A DNA stretch of 64,000 bases from Costus lasius (GCA_027563935.2 CM050449.1:78771178-78835177); one strand, 5' to 3'. Shown: positions 1-10,000, numbered from the stretch's first letter. Notes: generated by a model not told the origin, from the sequence alone. Numbers and translations: made by a program.

Positions 1-182
1 CATTTGAGGAAAGACCTCTCCGGATTGTGGATAGAAAGGACAAAGTTCTGAGGAACAAGACTATACCTTTGGTAAAGGTAATCTGGGGAAATCAGTCGGT
101 TGAGGAGGCGACTTGGGAGACTGAAGCAGATATGAGGAAGTTTTATGCTTATCTTTTTGATGATATGAATGCTGAGCTTTAG
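1..182 (+). CDS. Ty3-gypsy (gypsy D) polyprotein, C-terminal end, partial
   Basis: This is the last 59 codons of a gypsy chromovirus gag-pol polyprotein that enters from the left edge of the window. The frame starts at base 3 with [14 protein letters not shown] and ends with a TAG at 180-182. The stretch [19 protein letters not shown] is the end of the chromodomain, which in this family follows integrase and is thought to guide integration into chromatin. It matches the C-termini of gypsy A and gypsy B in this window almost residue for residue. The stop is followed at about 20 bp by a polypurine tract (GGAGGGAGGG) and then the LTR, as expected for the 3' end of an element. The rest of the polyprotein lies outside the window, so whether it is intact cannot be judged. 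Confidence 0.93.
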   Translation, partial: FEERPLRIVDRKDKVLRNKTIPLVKVIWGNQSVEEATWETEADMRKFYAYLFDDMNAEL

Positions 183-1705
183 AGGACTAAAGCTTTATAA
201 GGAGGGAGGGATGTAAGATCCAAGGATCTTAAGTCCTGGTAAGTATTATTTTGATTTAAATAAAATCATTGATTGTGGATATTACGTTAAGCAGTATTGG
301 ATGTTAATTAACTAGCTTATTGGATGTTAATTAACTGGCTTATTGATTGTTAATTTGTAATTAATTGATTTGAGTTTATTGGTTGTTAATTTATAATTAA
401 TTAATTAGAAATTTATTGGTTGTTAATTTGTAATTAATTAAATAGACCTTATTGGATGTTAAGTTAATCCTTATTGGATTTTCGTTTAAGTGAATGGTTA
501 AATTGTTAGTTAATGGTTAAATTAATTAGTTATTGGGTTTGCAATTAAATTAGATGGATTTTGAGTTTAAAATTCGAATTAATTAGTTAGTGGGTTAAAC
601 CCTATTTGAATTAATTGGTTAGCGGGTTTAAAATTTAAAAACCGAAAATACAAGTTGGTAATTTCGACTAGGGTAGGAGAATTGGCATTTTTGGCTTGGA
701 AGAAACCTTAGGGCGACGGCTTGAAGGCTTGGGCGATTCTTGGAGGCTTGGAGGCGAAATTCCTTTCTTCCTCTTCCTTTCTTCCCTTGGCCGGCGTCTT
801 TGGTGTTGGTGGTGTTTCTCTTCCATTGTTGGCGATATTTGGTGGCGTCTTTCAAGGCCTTAGACGAGTTTGTAAGAGAGATTTTTCATCTTGGTGTTCA
901 CAGTTGAGGTGAGTGGATTTTCTCCTTCACCTAGTTCATGAATTTTGGATGTATTGTTTGTTTTAGAGAAGTTTGATGCCTAGAAACATGACATGAACCT
1001 TGATTGCAAGTTGTATACGTTTTCTTTGCTTTTCCCTAAAAATTCGAAACCCTAGGTTGCATGACAATTAGGGCTTTACATTTTTAAGGCTTCTAATCAT
1101 CAATTAGACCTTGTTTAAGCATGTATGTAGCTTTAGTTTTTCAATTGCATGAAGTTTAGGGTTTGAATGAGAATTTCGACCCTTCTTCTCGAAATTACGC
1201 CCAAATGCATGGGTAAAAATTGGGGAAAACTTGATATTCATGAAATTAGGTATATGAGGATTCTACTGTATTTTTTTGGGAATTTTTAGAAATAAAAGTT
1301 TCTGTTGACTGAAATTGACCTAGGGGTAATTCGGTAAATTTCCTAGTTAAAATTGGGGAAAACTTGAAATTACGAATCTAGGGATCATGAGGGACGTAAT
1401 GAATATTTTTACGAAATTTTTGGATAACTTTTCTTGTATGACTTAAACTTTGAACTGGGGGTATTTCTGTCTTTTGTTATCAGAACTAGTAGAAAACTAT
1501 GAATATGTGATATTCTGCATTTATGTTAATTGTGAACGAAATTTAGTGAATTTTCTGTATTATTATGTATTTTTAATTGAATGGTGTATGCAGAAAGTAA
1601 TGACACGAAATATTGATTGATAACTTTGGGTGATAACTTAGCAAGGTTAGACTGAACTAATCAGCATGAAACCGAAGGACTACACTACTATGTGAATTAT
1701 GCGGT

Positions 1706-1856
1706 TTTTGGAATATTATGTGTTTAATGTGATTTTTGAATATTATGTGTTTAATGTGATTTTTGAATATTATGTGATTATGTGATTTTTTGAATATTAT
1801 GTGGTTATGTGATTTTCGAATATTATGTGGTTATGTGAACTCAAATATTATGTGTT
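1706..1856 (+). repeat. Minisatellite of about 27 bp in gypsy D LTR
   Basis: About five imperfect copies of a unit reading roughly GAATATTATGTGTTTAATG, followed by TGATTTTT, run head to tail. Homologous shorter arrays are visible in reverse orientation in gypsy B (near 49120-49220). Confidence 0.75.
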
Positions 1857-1966
1857 GTGGTCATGGAATGGATAGGACTAAGGCTAAGTGTAACTGTGTA
1901 CTCAAGGGGATAGTCTATATGTGATATGTTAAGGGTTTGAATTTCAGCCCTGTATTGTGATATGTG

Positions 1967-2092
1967 AGGGGGTTGTTGTTCAGTCTGCCTGATGTGATTA
2001 TTGTGATAAGGGGGTTGTTGTTCAACCTGCCTGATGTGATTATTGTGATGAGGGGGTTGTTGTTCAGCCTGCCTGTTGTGATTATTGTGATG
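1967..2092 (+). repeat. 42-bp tandem repeat, three copies, in gypsy D LTR
   Basis: Three units start at 1967, 2009 and 2051, each opening with AGGGGGTTGTTGTTCA and continuing RCCTGCCTGATGTGATTATT. The spacing is exactly 42 bp. Related sequence (GGCAGGCTGAACA on the other strand) occurs in gypsy A, B and E LTRs. Confidence 0.85.
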
Positions 2093-2197
2093 ACTATCCT
2101 AGAGTCTAGTTGACACTTAGGAGTCCACCTTTATGAAATATGATATAAGATGTGTTTGTTGTCCAGTAGGAACCTTTTGGGAGAACGAGTTTTGACG

Positions 2198-2402
2198 CAA
2201 AGTGCCATGTCTTGGTCGGACAGGGGCCACCTCTTGATGTCATCACTCTCTTTTTGTGATATGGGGTGTCGTAGAGCAAAGTGCCACGTCGTGACCCGGC
2301 GGGGGCCACCTCTTGAATCTACACACAAGCCATCGATGTGTTTATGGGGTGTTTTAGAGCAAAGTGCCACGTCGTGACCTGGCGGGGGCCACCTCTTGAT
2401 TC
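2198..2402 (+). repeat. 79-83-bp tandem repeat, three copies, in gypsy D LTR
   Basis: Units begin CAAAGTGCCAYGTC at 2198, 2277 and 2360, and each contains GGGGCCACCTCTTGA. The same unit is tandemly repeated in reverse orientation in both gypsy A LTRs (28619-28900, 35802-36083) and appears in gypsy B and E, so the array is a family trait with variable copy number. Confidence 0.85.
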
Positions 2403-2554
2403 TACTCACTGTCCATGTTTATGTGTTGCACGAGCTTTTGCAGGTCCCAGTGCTTAGGCCAAAGCCAGGTTAGACCGTATTGGTCACTACTGAATATGCT
2501 GGACAACTAGGTTAACTAAGTATTGATGTGTTTAGTTGGTTTAGAGTATAACTC

Positions 2555-2605
2555 TAGAACCTGAGTTTGTTTAGAACCTGAGTTTGTTTAGAACCTGAGT
2601 TTGTT
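2555..2605 (+). repeat. 17-bp tandem repeat, three perfect copies
   Basis: TAGAACCTGAGTTTGTT is repeated three times without change at 2555, 2572 and 2589. Perfect identity of the copies suggests recent slippage. Confidence 0.9.
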
Positions 2606-3362
2606 ATATGTTGGTGTGTACATCTGGCTGTTTATATGACTTCTGTATTTAATCTTGTTGTATATTGACATAATGTTCTGTTAAAGATTTTTAAAATAAT
2701 CTGCCTATATTTTTGAGTGTATGTTATGGATGGTCGATTTAGACTATCCACTCACTGGGCTATGTAGCTCACCCCTCACTATTTTCAGGCATAGAGCAGG
2801 GGCGCATTTCTTGAGTTAGCATTGGCGTGGACATTATGCTAGTTTGCTGTGATTATATTTAAGAACTTTTGTGCTTAATTATGAGGCCGGTTGTGGCCGA
2901 ACTATATGAGTTATACGAACTATATGAATGATGTGAACTATGTGAATTTGTGTGAACCACGTGAACTATGTGAAATTTGTGTTGCCAGATTGTGGCAGTT
3001 AAATGAGTTTGATTTTTGTGTCACCGCGGGCCTCAGCCTGGTTTCGGTGTTCGGTATGAGTTTATAAAATCGACTTTGTGGCTTTGCTTTGAATTTCGGA
3101 TCGAATTGTAATTATGCCATCGGATTTGATATAACTGTTGCCTTGCATATGTCTAGTGCAAGGATTGCATGGTGGCAGGTACCCTTATGTGATTTATGAG
3201 ATTTGTGTTTTGTGGATATTTATGTATGGGTTTGTGGAAATTTTCAGATCGTGTTTTCTTGAACTCGGTTTTACCTAGCATATGAATCGATCTTATATGA
3301 AACATCCTGTATCATTCATGAATTGTGCCATTTGTTTGGGGTTAAGATAACGGGATGTTACA

Positions 3363-3951
3363 GAGAGCTTCTGTGATTGCCGGAGAAGACGAATCGTAAG
3401 AACCTAGCCTCCCATCATCACTGGCCGTGGATTATGAAAAGAACCAGGTGGCCACCTCCGGTGAAGACAAGCGTGGAAGATGCTCGGGTGAAACCTAGCG
3501 AAAAGGAGAGGTGAACGCCGGCGAACTTGTTGTCTGGGCGATGCCACCATTTTTTTTTACTTTTAGGAGGTGGTTTCTTGGAGAGCATCATCATGGCTTC
3601 TGAGCGTGGAGGCAGCAAGGTGAAGAACTCGTCCTTCATTGCTGAGCCGTGGGTTCTGAAAAGAACCAGGTGGCCATAGCTCGGGAGAGGAACAACGGTT
3701 GAGTGGATGCGTGGATGAACATGATCATTGCCGGAGAGTTCGTTGTCGTGAGGCTGCTGGCGAGGTGGATGGCGCGAGAGGGCTGGTAGCTTGACGTGAG
3801 GGAAGAAGATGATGCACACTTTGCTAAATTCCCTTCATCGTTGCCCGTGGGTTCTGAAAAAAACCAGGCGACCAACTCCGGTGATGAACAAGCATGAAGA
3901 AGGATCGCCATGGGCAGACAAGAGTTGCCCATATGTTCCCTCTGATACCAC
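3363..3951 (-). other. Leader-like region downstream of copia 3 LTR, with a 30-bp dispersed repeat
   Basis: On the minus strand this segment follows the LTR end and PBS, so it sits where a copia 5' leader would be. I see no gag homology. Three copies of a block reading CCGTGGGTTCTGAAAAGAAC lie near 3423, 3640 and 3844, and each contains the inverted repeat GGTTCTGAAAAGAACC or a variant. The gypsy D insertion ends the region at 3362. The long minus-strand open frames here are carried by the repeats and I do not call them genes. Confidence 0.5.
3938..3951 (-). other. Primer-binding site, initiator-Met tRNA type
   Basis: On the minus strand GTGGTATCAGAGGG follows directly after the LTR end CCCTACGTCA. 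It matches the plant initiator tRNA-Met primer-binding motif TGGTATCAGAG that most copia elements use. Confidence 0.75.
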
Positions 3952-5033
3952 TGACGTAGGGCGGAAAAACGCATGTTGCTGGAGGAGAGAAGAGATGAGG
4001 AAGAAGAGAGGAGAAGCTTCCAAATCCATGGAAGTTCATAGAAGAAGAGAAGAGAAAGAGGGGCCATCGGCTCACCCTCAACAACGCAAGAAAAGGGGCC
4101 AGCGGCTCACCCTTGAACAAGCAAGAACGAGGGGCCAAAGGCTCACCCTTAAGGTAACAAGAAAGGGGCCAAAGGCTCACCCTAACCATACCTCACAAGG
4201 AGGAAGACACACCACGAAGGTTCCAAAAATATTCGTTTCCACTTATCCAAATGTCAAGATTATAATAGCTTTTAAAGAACTTTCACCCTCAACGTTAACT
4301 TAATCCCTCAACAGATCTAAGGGCTATCAATCATTAGTTTCAAATGAAGGATGGAGATGAATTGGACCCTTAGTCTTCTTTGTGTGTAGATATTTGCTGG
4401 AGATCGGATTTCGCAGGAGCTTGGAGATAAACCAAAGCTGCAGGCTCCTGCTGGAAATTAAAGTTGGCTGCATGCGCTGTTATGTTGGTGTGCAGATGTC
4501 CCGGTTTTGGAATTGAATGTTGTAGATTCTTTGAGGTGGCCGGTCACAATTTGCCTGCTTATGCTTGGCTGGATTTGACGTGAAGAGGTGTCTTGGTAAT
4601 TGGAATATTGTAGCCGAGCTATCCTTGAAATTGTTGACTTTTCATGATTGTTGACATGTAATGTTGAGATGGTTGTTGTACTTCTTTATAGTTTACTTGT
4701 CTTTTCTTTGAAGCTTGATGTTGTATGTAACGTTGCATGGTAGTATGCAGGTTGACTTGATTTTATCCCTTGACGCTTGACCCTGATGTTGGCATGGCTG
4801 ATAATCTTTGACTTTGGCTAATCCTAATTAAACAAGAGGAATTTAAAGCCTTAAACTAATTGCAGCCTAATACATTAACTAGGAAAATAAAAACATATTT
4901 AAGAAAATAATCCTAAGCTAGTCCTAACAAAATAATAGGAAAATAAACAAAATTAAGTTTCCAAAGATGTTCCTACATCACACATGGGCATAACCTGAGC
5001 CATCCTCCACATAGGAGGGTAACTCACCCAACA
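3952..5033 (-). repeat. LTR of copia 3, about 1.08 kb
   Basis: On the minus strand the LTR starts TGTTGGGTGAGTTACCC at 5033 right after a polypurine tract (GAAGGGGGAGATT, 5034-5046) and ends CCGCCCTACGTCA at 3952 right before a PBS. A single LTR flanked by a pol 3' end on one side and a PBS on the other is the signature of an LTR shared by two tandem copies, or of recombination. No second LTR of this family is seen, so the left boundary is inferred only from the PBS. Confidence 0.6.
4059..4200 (-). repeat. 36-bp tandem repeat in copia 3 LTR, four copies
   Basis: On the plus strand, units reading GGGGCCAAAGGCTCACCCTT plus an A-rich tail start near 4059, 4095, 4131 and 4165. The open frames across this stretch are produced by the near-multiple-of-three repeat and are not genes. 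Confidence 0.8.
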
Positions 5034-5050
5034 AATCTCCCCCTTCACTA

Positions 5051-7925
5051 CTATGTGGAGGGGTTTGCCATCCCGGTAATCAACCGACAGACTTCTAGCT
5101 TCTCCCTAACTAGAGCTTTAGTCATTATATCTAAACCATTCTGATTAGTATGGATTTTCTCAAGAGACAATTTCTTGGAATTCAATACATCTCTTATTTA
5201 ATGATATCTCACATCAATGTGCTTTGACTTTACATGGAATGTAGAGTTCTTAGCAAGGTTAATAGTACTCTGGCTAGCACAAAACAGAACATATGTTTCC
5301 TGCCCAAAACCAAGCTCCTCAACATACTTTCTTATCCAAAGTAATTCCTTGCAAGCTTTAGTAGCTGCTATAAATTTAGCTTCGGAAGTAAAAAGTGCAA
5401 TACACTTTTGAAACCTAGATTGCCAAGCCATAGCTCCTCCACCAAATGTAATTAGGTAACATTATGTAGATTTGCGAGAGTCAACATCTCCAGCCATATT
5501 AGAATTAGTGTAACCTATGAGCAAGGGCTTCTCATTTCCTAGAGTAAGTTTTAAATGGGAAGTGCCTCACAGATACCTCATAATCCACTTAACAACATTC
5601 CAATGATCCTTACCAGGATTTGAGAGAAACCTGCTAACTATACCAATAGCATGTGCTATGTCTGGCCTTGTGCATACTATAACATATATCAAGCTTCCAA
5701 CTGCTGAAGCATATGGAACATTCAACATACTCTTCTTCTCTTCCTCAGCAGAAGGACAATGCTGAGTACTCAAATCAAAGTGAGCAGCAAGCGATGTGTT
5801 GACTGCTTTAGACTTGTCCATGTTAAACCTTTGAAGCACTTTCTCAATATAAGCTTCTTGTGAAATTGTTAGTATCTTGTTGGCTCTATCTCGGTTTAAC
5901 CTTATACCAAGGATTTGTTTTGCTTGTCGTAAATCTATCATAGCGAAGGTCTTGCTCAACTACTTCTTCAACTGATTGATCCTAGAAGCATTCCTGCCAA
6001 CAATCAACATGTCGTCAACAAAAAGCAGCAGAATAATTAAATCATTACTGCTGAATTTTTTAATAAAAACACAATGGTCAGAAGTGGTCTCATTGTAGCC
6101 TTGCTCCCCCATGACTGATTCAAACTTCTTATACCACTGCCTTGGTGCTTGCTTCAAACCGTAAAGGCTTTTCTTCAATTTACACACATAGTCCTCTTTG
6201 CCTTTCACCACAAAGCCCTCTGGTTGTTCCATATAAATCTCTTTCTCAAGATCACCATGAAGGAAGGTAGTCTTCACATCCATTTGCTCCACATCTAGGT
6301 CAAGACTAGCTGCTAAGGCTAGGACAACCCGAATAGATGCCATCTTAACAACTGGAGCAAATATCTCATCAAAATCGATGCCCTTTTTCTGTAAGAATCC
6401 CTTAACAACCAAACTAGCTTTGCATCTTAGGACTTGTTCATTCTCATCTTGCTTCAGCTTATAGATCTATCGATTCTTCAAGGCTCTTTTACCTTTAGGT
6501 AGCTTTACCAAGTCGAATGTATGATTCTCTAGAAGAGATTTCATCTCATCAGACATAGCTTCCAGCCATTCCCTTTTGTGTTCATCTTCTAGAACTTCTT
6601 CATAACCTTCAGGTTCTCCCCTGTCAGTCAACAGCATGTACTCATTTGGGGAGTACCTAGTGGAAGGCTGTTAGTCTCTAGTGGTTCTCCTGAGAGGTAT
6701 ATCAAATTCTGAAGCATCAAATTCAGAGGGCTGAGCACCATCATTGTCATCATCTTCTTGAACATCAACATCCGAATAATAGCTGGTCTCAGCCAAGATG
6801 GTTACCATGTGTATCAGTTTGAATAGGCTCTAGTGTAGGAGGAACAGGTTGTAAATCAATCAATTCATCATTCAGTTGAGAAATTTCACTCTCATTCTTG
6901 TTGATGTCTTGCATTATTTGATCTTTCACAAATACCACATTTCTGCTCCAAATAATCTTCTTTTGAGTAGGATCATACAGCTTATACCCAAATTCATCTT
7001 GGCTATAACCAAGGAATATCCACTATCGGGTTTTTACATCCAGCTTGGATCTTTCATCTTTTGGAATGTGCACATATGCTTTACATCCAAAGACTCTTAA
7101 ATGTGCATAAGACACATTTTTACCTGACCAAACCTTCTCTGGAACTTCAAGTTGCAGAGGAATACATGGTGAGCAGTTTAGTACATACACAACTGTATCA
7201 AAAGCCTCACCCCAAAATGATCTAGGAAATCCGGCATGTGACAATAAGCACCTAACTCTCTCCATCAGAGTCCTATTCATTCTTTTAGCCACGCCATTCA
7301 ACTGAGGAGTCTTTGGAGGTGTCTTTTGATGCCTAATACCATGTTCTCTACAGTACTCATCAAATGGCCGAATTTATTCACCTCCATTATCCGTTCTAAT
7401 GCACTTCAATTTCTTCTTAGTTTCTCTTTCAACTATGGCTTGAAATTGCTTGAAGGTTTGTAAAACTTGATCTTTTGTCTTCAAGGTATAGACTCATGTA
7501 TTCCTTAAATGATCATCAATGAAGATGACAAAATAGAGAGAACCAGCGAAAGTTTTTTTCTTCATAGGACCGCACACATCAGAATGTACCATACCAAGTG
7601 CATTCGGCTTCGTTAAAGAAGGTTGACTTTTGAATGTAACTTTGGTTTGCTTTCCTACCATATAGTGAGAGCACCTTTTCAATTGGTTATTTTGAACCCC
7701 ATAAATAATATTTTATTTGGCAAACTCAACCATGCCTTTCTCACTCATATGACATAGTCTCTTATGCCACAATTCAATTTCTTCATTCTTTACAGCATTA
7801 ATGATGTCCTTGGAAAGCTTAGCCTGCAGAACATATAAAGAAGACATCTTCTTTCCCTTTGCTATAACCATAGCACCATTACTAAGTAATCCAGTTACTA
7901 TAGGTGGGTTGGTCCTTAGCTTCAT
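5051..7925 (-). pseudogene. Copia 3 pol (integrase, RT, RNase H), decayed and 5'-truncated
   Basis: Read from 7925 down to a stop at 5051-5053, this is a Ty1-copia pol in pieces. It begins in the pre-integrase zinc region (LWHKRLCHMSEKGMVEF near 7740). Integrase core segments follow at 7494-7682 (HSDVCGPM, FIDD) and 7023-7301 (MNRTLMERVRCLL). Reverse transcriptase lies at 5567-6412 (DVKTTFLHGDLEKEIYMEQ, FVDDMLIVG), and RNase H at about 5051-5431 (TSEAKFIAATKACKELLW). Several stops and frameshifts separate the pieces and no gag or protease is present upstream of 7925. The remains are ancient enough to be non-functional. Its polypurine tract and LTR follow at 5046-3952. Confidence 0.88.
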
Positions 7926-8282
7926 ACTCTAGGGGTTTATGAGATGATGCTCGGAAAACGTGAGAGGGTCTGGAGATGAGGAAAGTAAAACGCGTGTCGA
8001 AAAATGAGCAACATGAAAAACAGCGAGAAACAATGCGGAAGACGATGATGAATACGTTTTGGGGCAACACGGAGTCGAAGAAAACCAATGACACCCAACT
8101 ACGCAAATGAAACTCACTAACATCTCTTAGCGAGTTATTTAAGCACAGCGCAGCAACAAGACAGCGGACTTAGTGGGGACTCAGCTAGCGCGCCTATGAA
8201 CCTGCGGTCACACCAAAGCCAGGGAATGTCCGCGTCTCTGGCATACGGATGCCCGCGGGTAAGGAAATCAAACAGGAACAAC
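7926..8282. other. Unassigned spacer between copia 3 and Athila A
   Basis: About 360 bp do not match any element in the window. On the minus strand there is a weak TATA-like word (CTTAAATAAC near 8140) followed by GC-rich sequence, which would fit an LTR or promoter fragment. The short frames here show no recognisable domain. It joins the 5' break of copia 3 pol to the Athila A target site. Confidence 0.4.
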
Positions 8283-8287
8283 ACAAC

Positions 8288-8441
8288 TATTGTATCCCAA
8301 AAGTAGGTGCAACTTATTTCTTGCTTTTCTATTTTCGATTGGCGCACCCAAAAACTTGTTGTCCTAGACTCGTTGTGTCCGCAAGTGCACGGATACTCGA
8401 AGTTTTAGTATAAAAAGTATCGAATCCACATAGACCTTATT
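8288..8441 (-). repeat. 3' LTR remnant of Athila A
   Basis: This 150-bp piece matches the 3' end of the 5' LTR at 10258-10420, sharing the words CTCGTTGTGTC, GTGCACGGATACTCGAAG and TAAAAAGTATCGAATCCAC. The first ~1.85 kb of the LTR has been deleted, joining the repeat array at 8543 to this remnant through about 100 bp of unassigned sequence. Confidence 0.82.
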
Positions 8442-8542
8442 GTACTTCGTGATGGTGCCAAAGATCAAAATTTTTTCGAACCCAGTTTCTTAAAATCGCA
8501 GCGAGAAAACACCTAATCAGATAAGCAGACTGTAGGTTTAGA

Positions 8543-8735
8543 ATTACGGGTGTAATATCTCTTACGGCAGTGCTGTAATTTACACAAAACACTCGGGTAA
8601 GAAAGACTCAAAATTACAGTACCATAAAAAAAATTACAATAGTGCCGTAAAATACCAAAAACTCTCGGGATGAAATCGGACCAACATTATGACACCGTAA
8701 AGCAGATTACGGCAGTGCCGTATTTTTCGCAAAAT
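8543..8735 (-). repeat. Quasi-palindromic tandem array, about three units, internal region of Athila A
   Basis: Units of about 70-75 bp contain paired cores related to TTACGGCAGTGCCGTAA. The best core, TACGGCAGTGCCGTA at 8708-8722, is a perfect inverted repeat around a central G. Same family as the arrays in the Athila LTRs and in Athila B. Confidence 0.8.
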
Positions 8736-8820
8736 TCAATTCTCCCTGCAAAAAGAGAACAAAAAATTAGTTCTAAAAATAAACTAAAATAAAAGAAACT
8801 AAACTAGTGAGAGTGCTTAG

Positions 8821-8840
8821 GTTGCCTCCCAAAAAGCGCT
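8821..8840 (-). other. Conserved Athila junction motif
   Basis: On the minus strand AGCGCTTTTTGGGAGGCAAC marks the end of the gag/pol part. The same motif with one change occurs at 56017-56036 in Athila B. In Athila-type elements I know this motif just downstream of the pol frame, so pol appears to have been excised upstream of it in both copies. Confidence 0.7.
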
Positions 8841-9041
8841 AATTTTTGGTCCATAGCTTGACCAAAAATCCAAATACCATGGTGATGCTGGTGAATCAGT
8901 TCCAAAGTAAATAGCATGTAATTTATTTCTTTTCCGCTGTCAAAAAGTTTAGCCACTAATTCAAATATAAAAAATTTTAAATAAATCACAATTGACATGG
9001 CTTTCTCAAATATGCGGAAATTAAAATCAAAATTTTCAACT

Positions 9042-9632
9042 TCACATAAAGGATATTTCAATGATCTTCCTAAATTTATCAAAGAGTAAAATCATTAGTC
9101 CTTTCTTCAAATTTTTATCTTTAATTGCCATAGGACTTTGATCAAAAGATATGAGTATTGGATCTCCAAAATAACATTTCTGTCTCAAATTACTTTTCTC
9201 AATAAAGCATGATTTTTTAAATAGATTAGAAGAGTGAACAATAGATACGGGCAAAACATTAGAGTGAGATTCAATAATGTTTATAATATTCAAATCATTT
9301 TCAAGTTCCTCATGCACATCATCAAATAATTTGTCAATTTCAAAATTATCAACAAAATCACAGTAAGATTTTTCTAACTCAGTCCCCTCATATCCTTCAT
9401 CAAATTTAACCATAAATAATGTATTATCAAAAGAATCAAATTCCTTTTTATCATCAAGAGGAGGTTTTCCAATTTCAATTTCCTCAAACTTTTCCACAAA
9501 TAAATTATCAAAGGAATCAATTTCACAATTATCAAAATCAGAGTGAGATTCATCAATTTTCACATAAGGCTCAATCTCAAAACAATCATAATCAGAGGGG
9601 AAATTTTCTAAATCAATTTCTTCAGTTTCCAA
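9042..9632 (-). CDS. Acidic low-complexity frame of Athila A, hypothetical
   Basis: An open frame of 196 codons, rich in Asp, Glu, Phe and Asn (for example ENFPSDYDCFEIEPYVKIDE), lies between the CCHC frame and the conserved junction motif. I do not recognise a catalytic motif, and no protease D-S-G is visible. It sits where Athila B has the short region after its protease, so it is most likely a remnant of gag-pol linker sequence that stayed open. Many GAA and GAT codons give it strong purine bias, which alone could keep the frame open. Expression is doubtful. Confidence 0.4.
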   Translation of the reverse strand: METEEIDLENFPSDYDCFEIEPYVKIDESHSDFDNCEIDSFDNLFVEKFEEIEIGKPPLDDKKEFDSFDNTLFMVKFDEGYEGTELEKSYCDFVDNFEIDKLFDDVHEELENDLNIINIIESHSNVLPVSIVHSSNLFKKSCFIEKSNLRQKCYFGDPILISFDQSPMAIKDKNLKKGLMILLFDKFRKIIEISFM

Positions 9633-9665
9633 ATCAAATTCAAATAAACATGCTTATTGTGCAAA

Positions 9666-10000
9666 CTAGGTTTCTAGATTTTTCTTATGAGCTGTTAAAG
9701 AAACTACTTGTGAAGCAAGCTGACTAATCATCCCTTTAATATCCTCAATTTCTTTGTCTTGATTTTGCATGAATTGATTTTGATTTGTGATGACTTTTTC
9801 AAGCATGGATTTAAGCCTAGATTTTTTAGTATCCTCAAAGTATGGTTCAGAAACATGATTTGGACAATCAGAAGCATAATGATCAAAACATCCACAAATA
9901 TTACATCTAATAGGGTGCACAGGTTGAAAACTTACCTTGTGGCATGTATAACTCACCTCTTTTAGTTGCGCACGAGTAGTGATTAAAAGACATATCTTCA
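9666..10000 (-). pseudogene. Gag C-terminal remnant with CCHC zinc knuckle, Athila A
   Basis: The minus-strand frame contains CNICGCFDHYASDCP, a CCHC nucleic-acid-binding knuckle (C-x2-C-x4-H-x4-C), followed by a predicted helical stretch rich in K, E, Q and N (KSRLKSMLEKVITNQNQFMQ). The hydrophobic sequence upstream of about 10000 in the same frame is leader read-through and probably not protein. The retrotransposon gag core that precedes the knuckle in Athila B is missing here. A TAG after KKNLET separates it from the acidic frame, whose sequence continues in register a few codons later. This supports one original gag-like frame. Confidence 0.6.

Larger units (their letters stand above)
909..2788 (+). 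other. Candidate intron inside the LTR of gypsy D
   Basis: A splice-donor consensus (GAG|GTGAGTGG) lies at 908/909 and an acceptor (CTATTTTCAG|GC) ends at 2788. The same pair, in the same order and roughly the same distance apart, is present in the LTRs of gypsy A (both copies), B and E although the sequence between is much changed. A transcript started in the LTR upstream of 909 could splice out all the tandem repeats. This is inferred from the sequence; splicing has not been shown. Confidence 0.45.
212..3362 (+). repeat. 3' LTR of gypsy D (Ty3-gypsy, Tekay/Del-like), about 3.15 kb
   Basis: The LTR begins TGTAAGATCCAAGGATC directly after the polypurine tract at 201-211 and ends GGGATGTTACA at 3362. 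It has TG...CA ends and the same edge as the LTRs of gypsy A and B, which are on the other strand. It holds no gene. In order it contains an AT-rich stretch of repeated TTAATTAA-like words (about 280-600), a GC-richer exon-like block (about 650-908), a long AT-rich middle with four small tandem arrays, and a conserved block near 2740-2820. The 5' LTR lies outside the window, so the TSD (candidate GAGAG at 3363-3367) cannot be verified. Confidence 0.9.

Noticed and set aside
416..418. D-P-G protease site in the gypsy A/B polyproteins as an inactivating change (numbers are residue positions)
   Set aside because: The same variant is, to my knowledge, common in plant gypsy elements, and both copies here share it, so it is not evidence of decay.
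628..912. Small coding gene in the GC-richer block of gypsy D LTR (both strands open)
   Set aside because: The block recurs in gypsy B and E with frame-breaking changes, so it behaves as an untranslated exon-like segment, not a protein gene.
3363..3367. GAGAG as TSD of gypsy D
   Set aside because: The other end of the element is outside the window, so it cannot be compared.
3809..4303. Plus-strand frame of 164 codons and minus-strand partners in the same stretch, as possible genes
   Set aside because: They lie inside an LTR and leader, are driven by a 36-bp tandem repeat that is a multiple of three, and have no recognisable domain.
7926..8282. Host gene fragment captured next to copia 3
   Set aside because: The sequence matches nothing else in the window, but the short frames show no known domain and no exon structure, so a host-gene origin cannot be supported.
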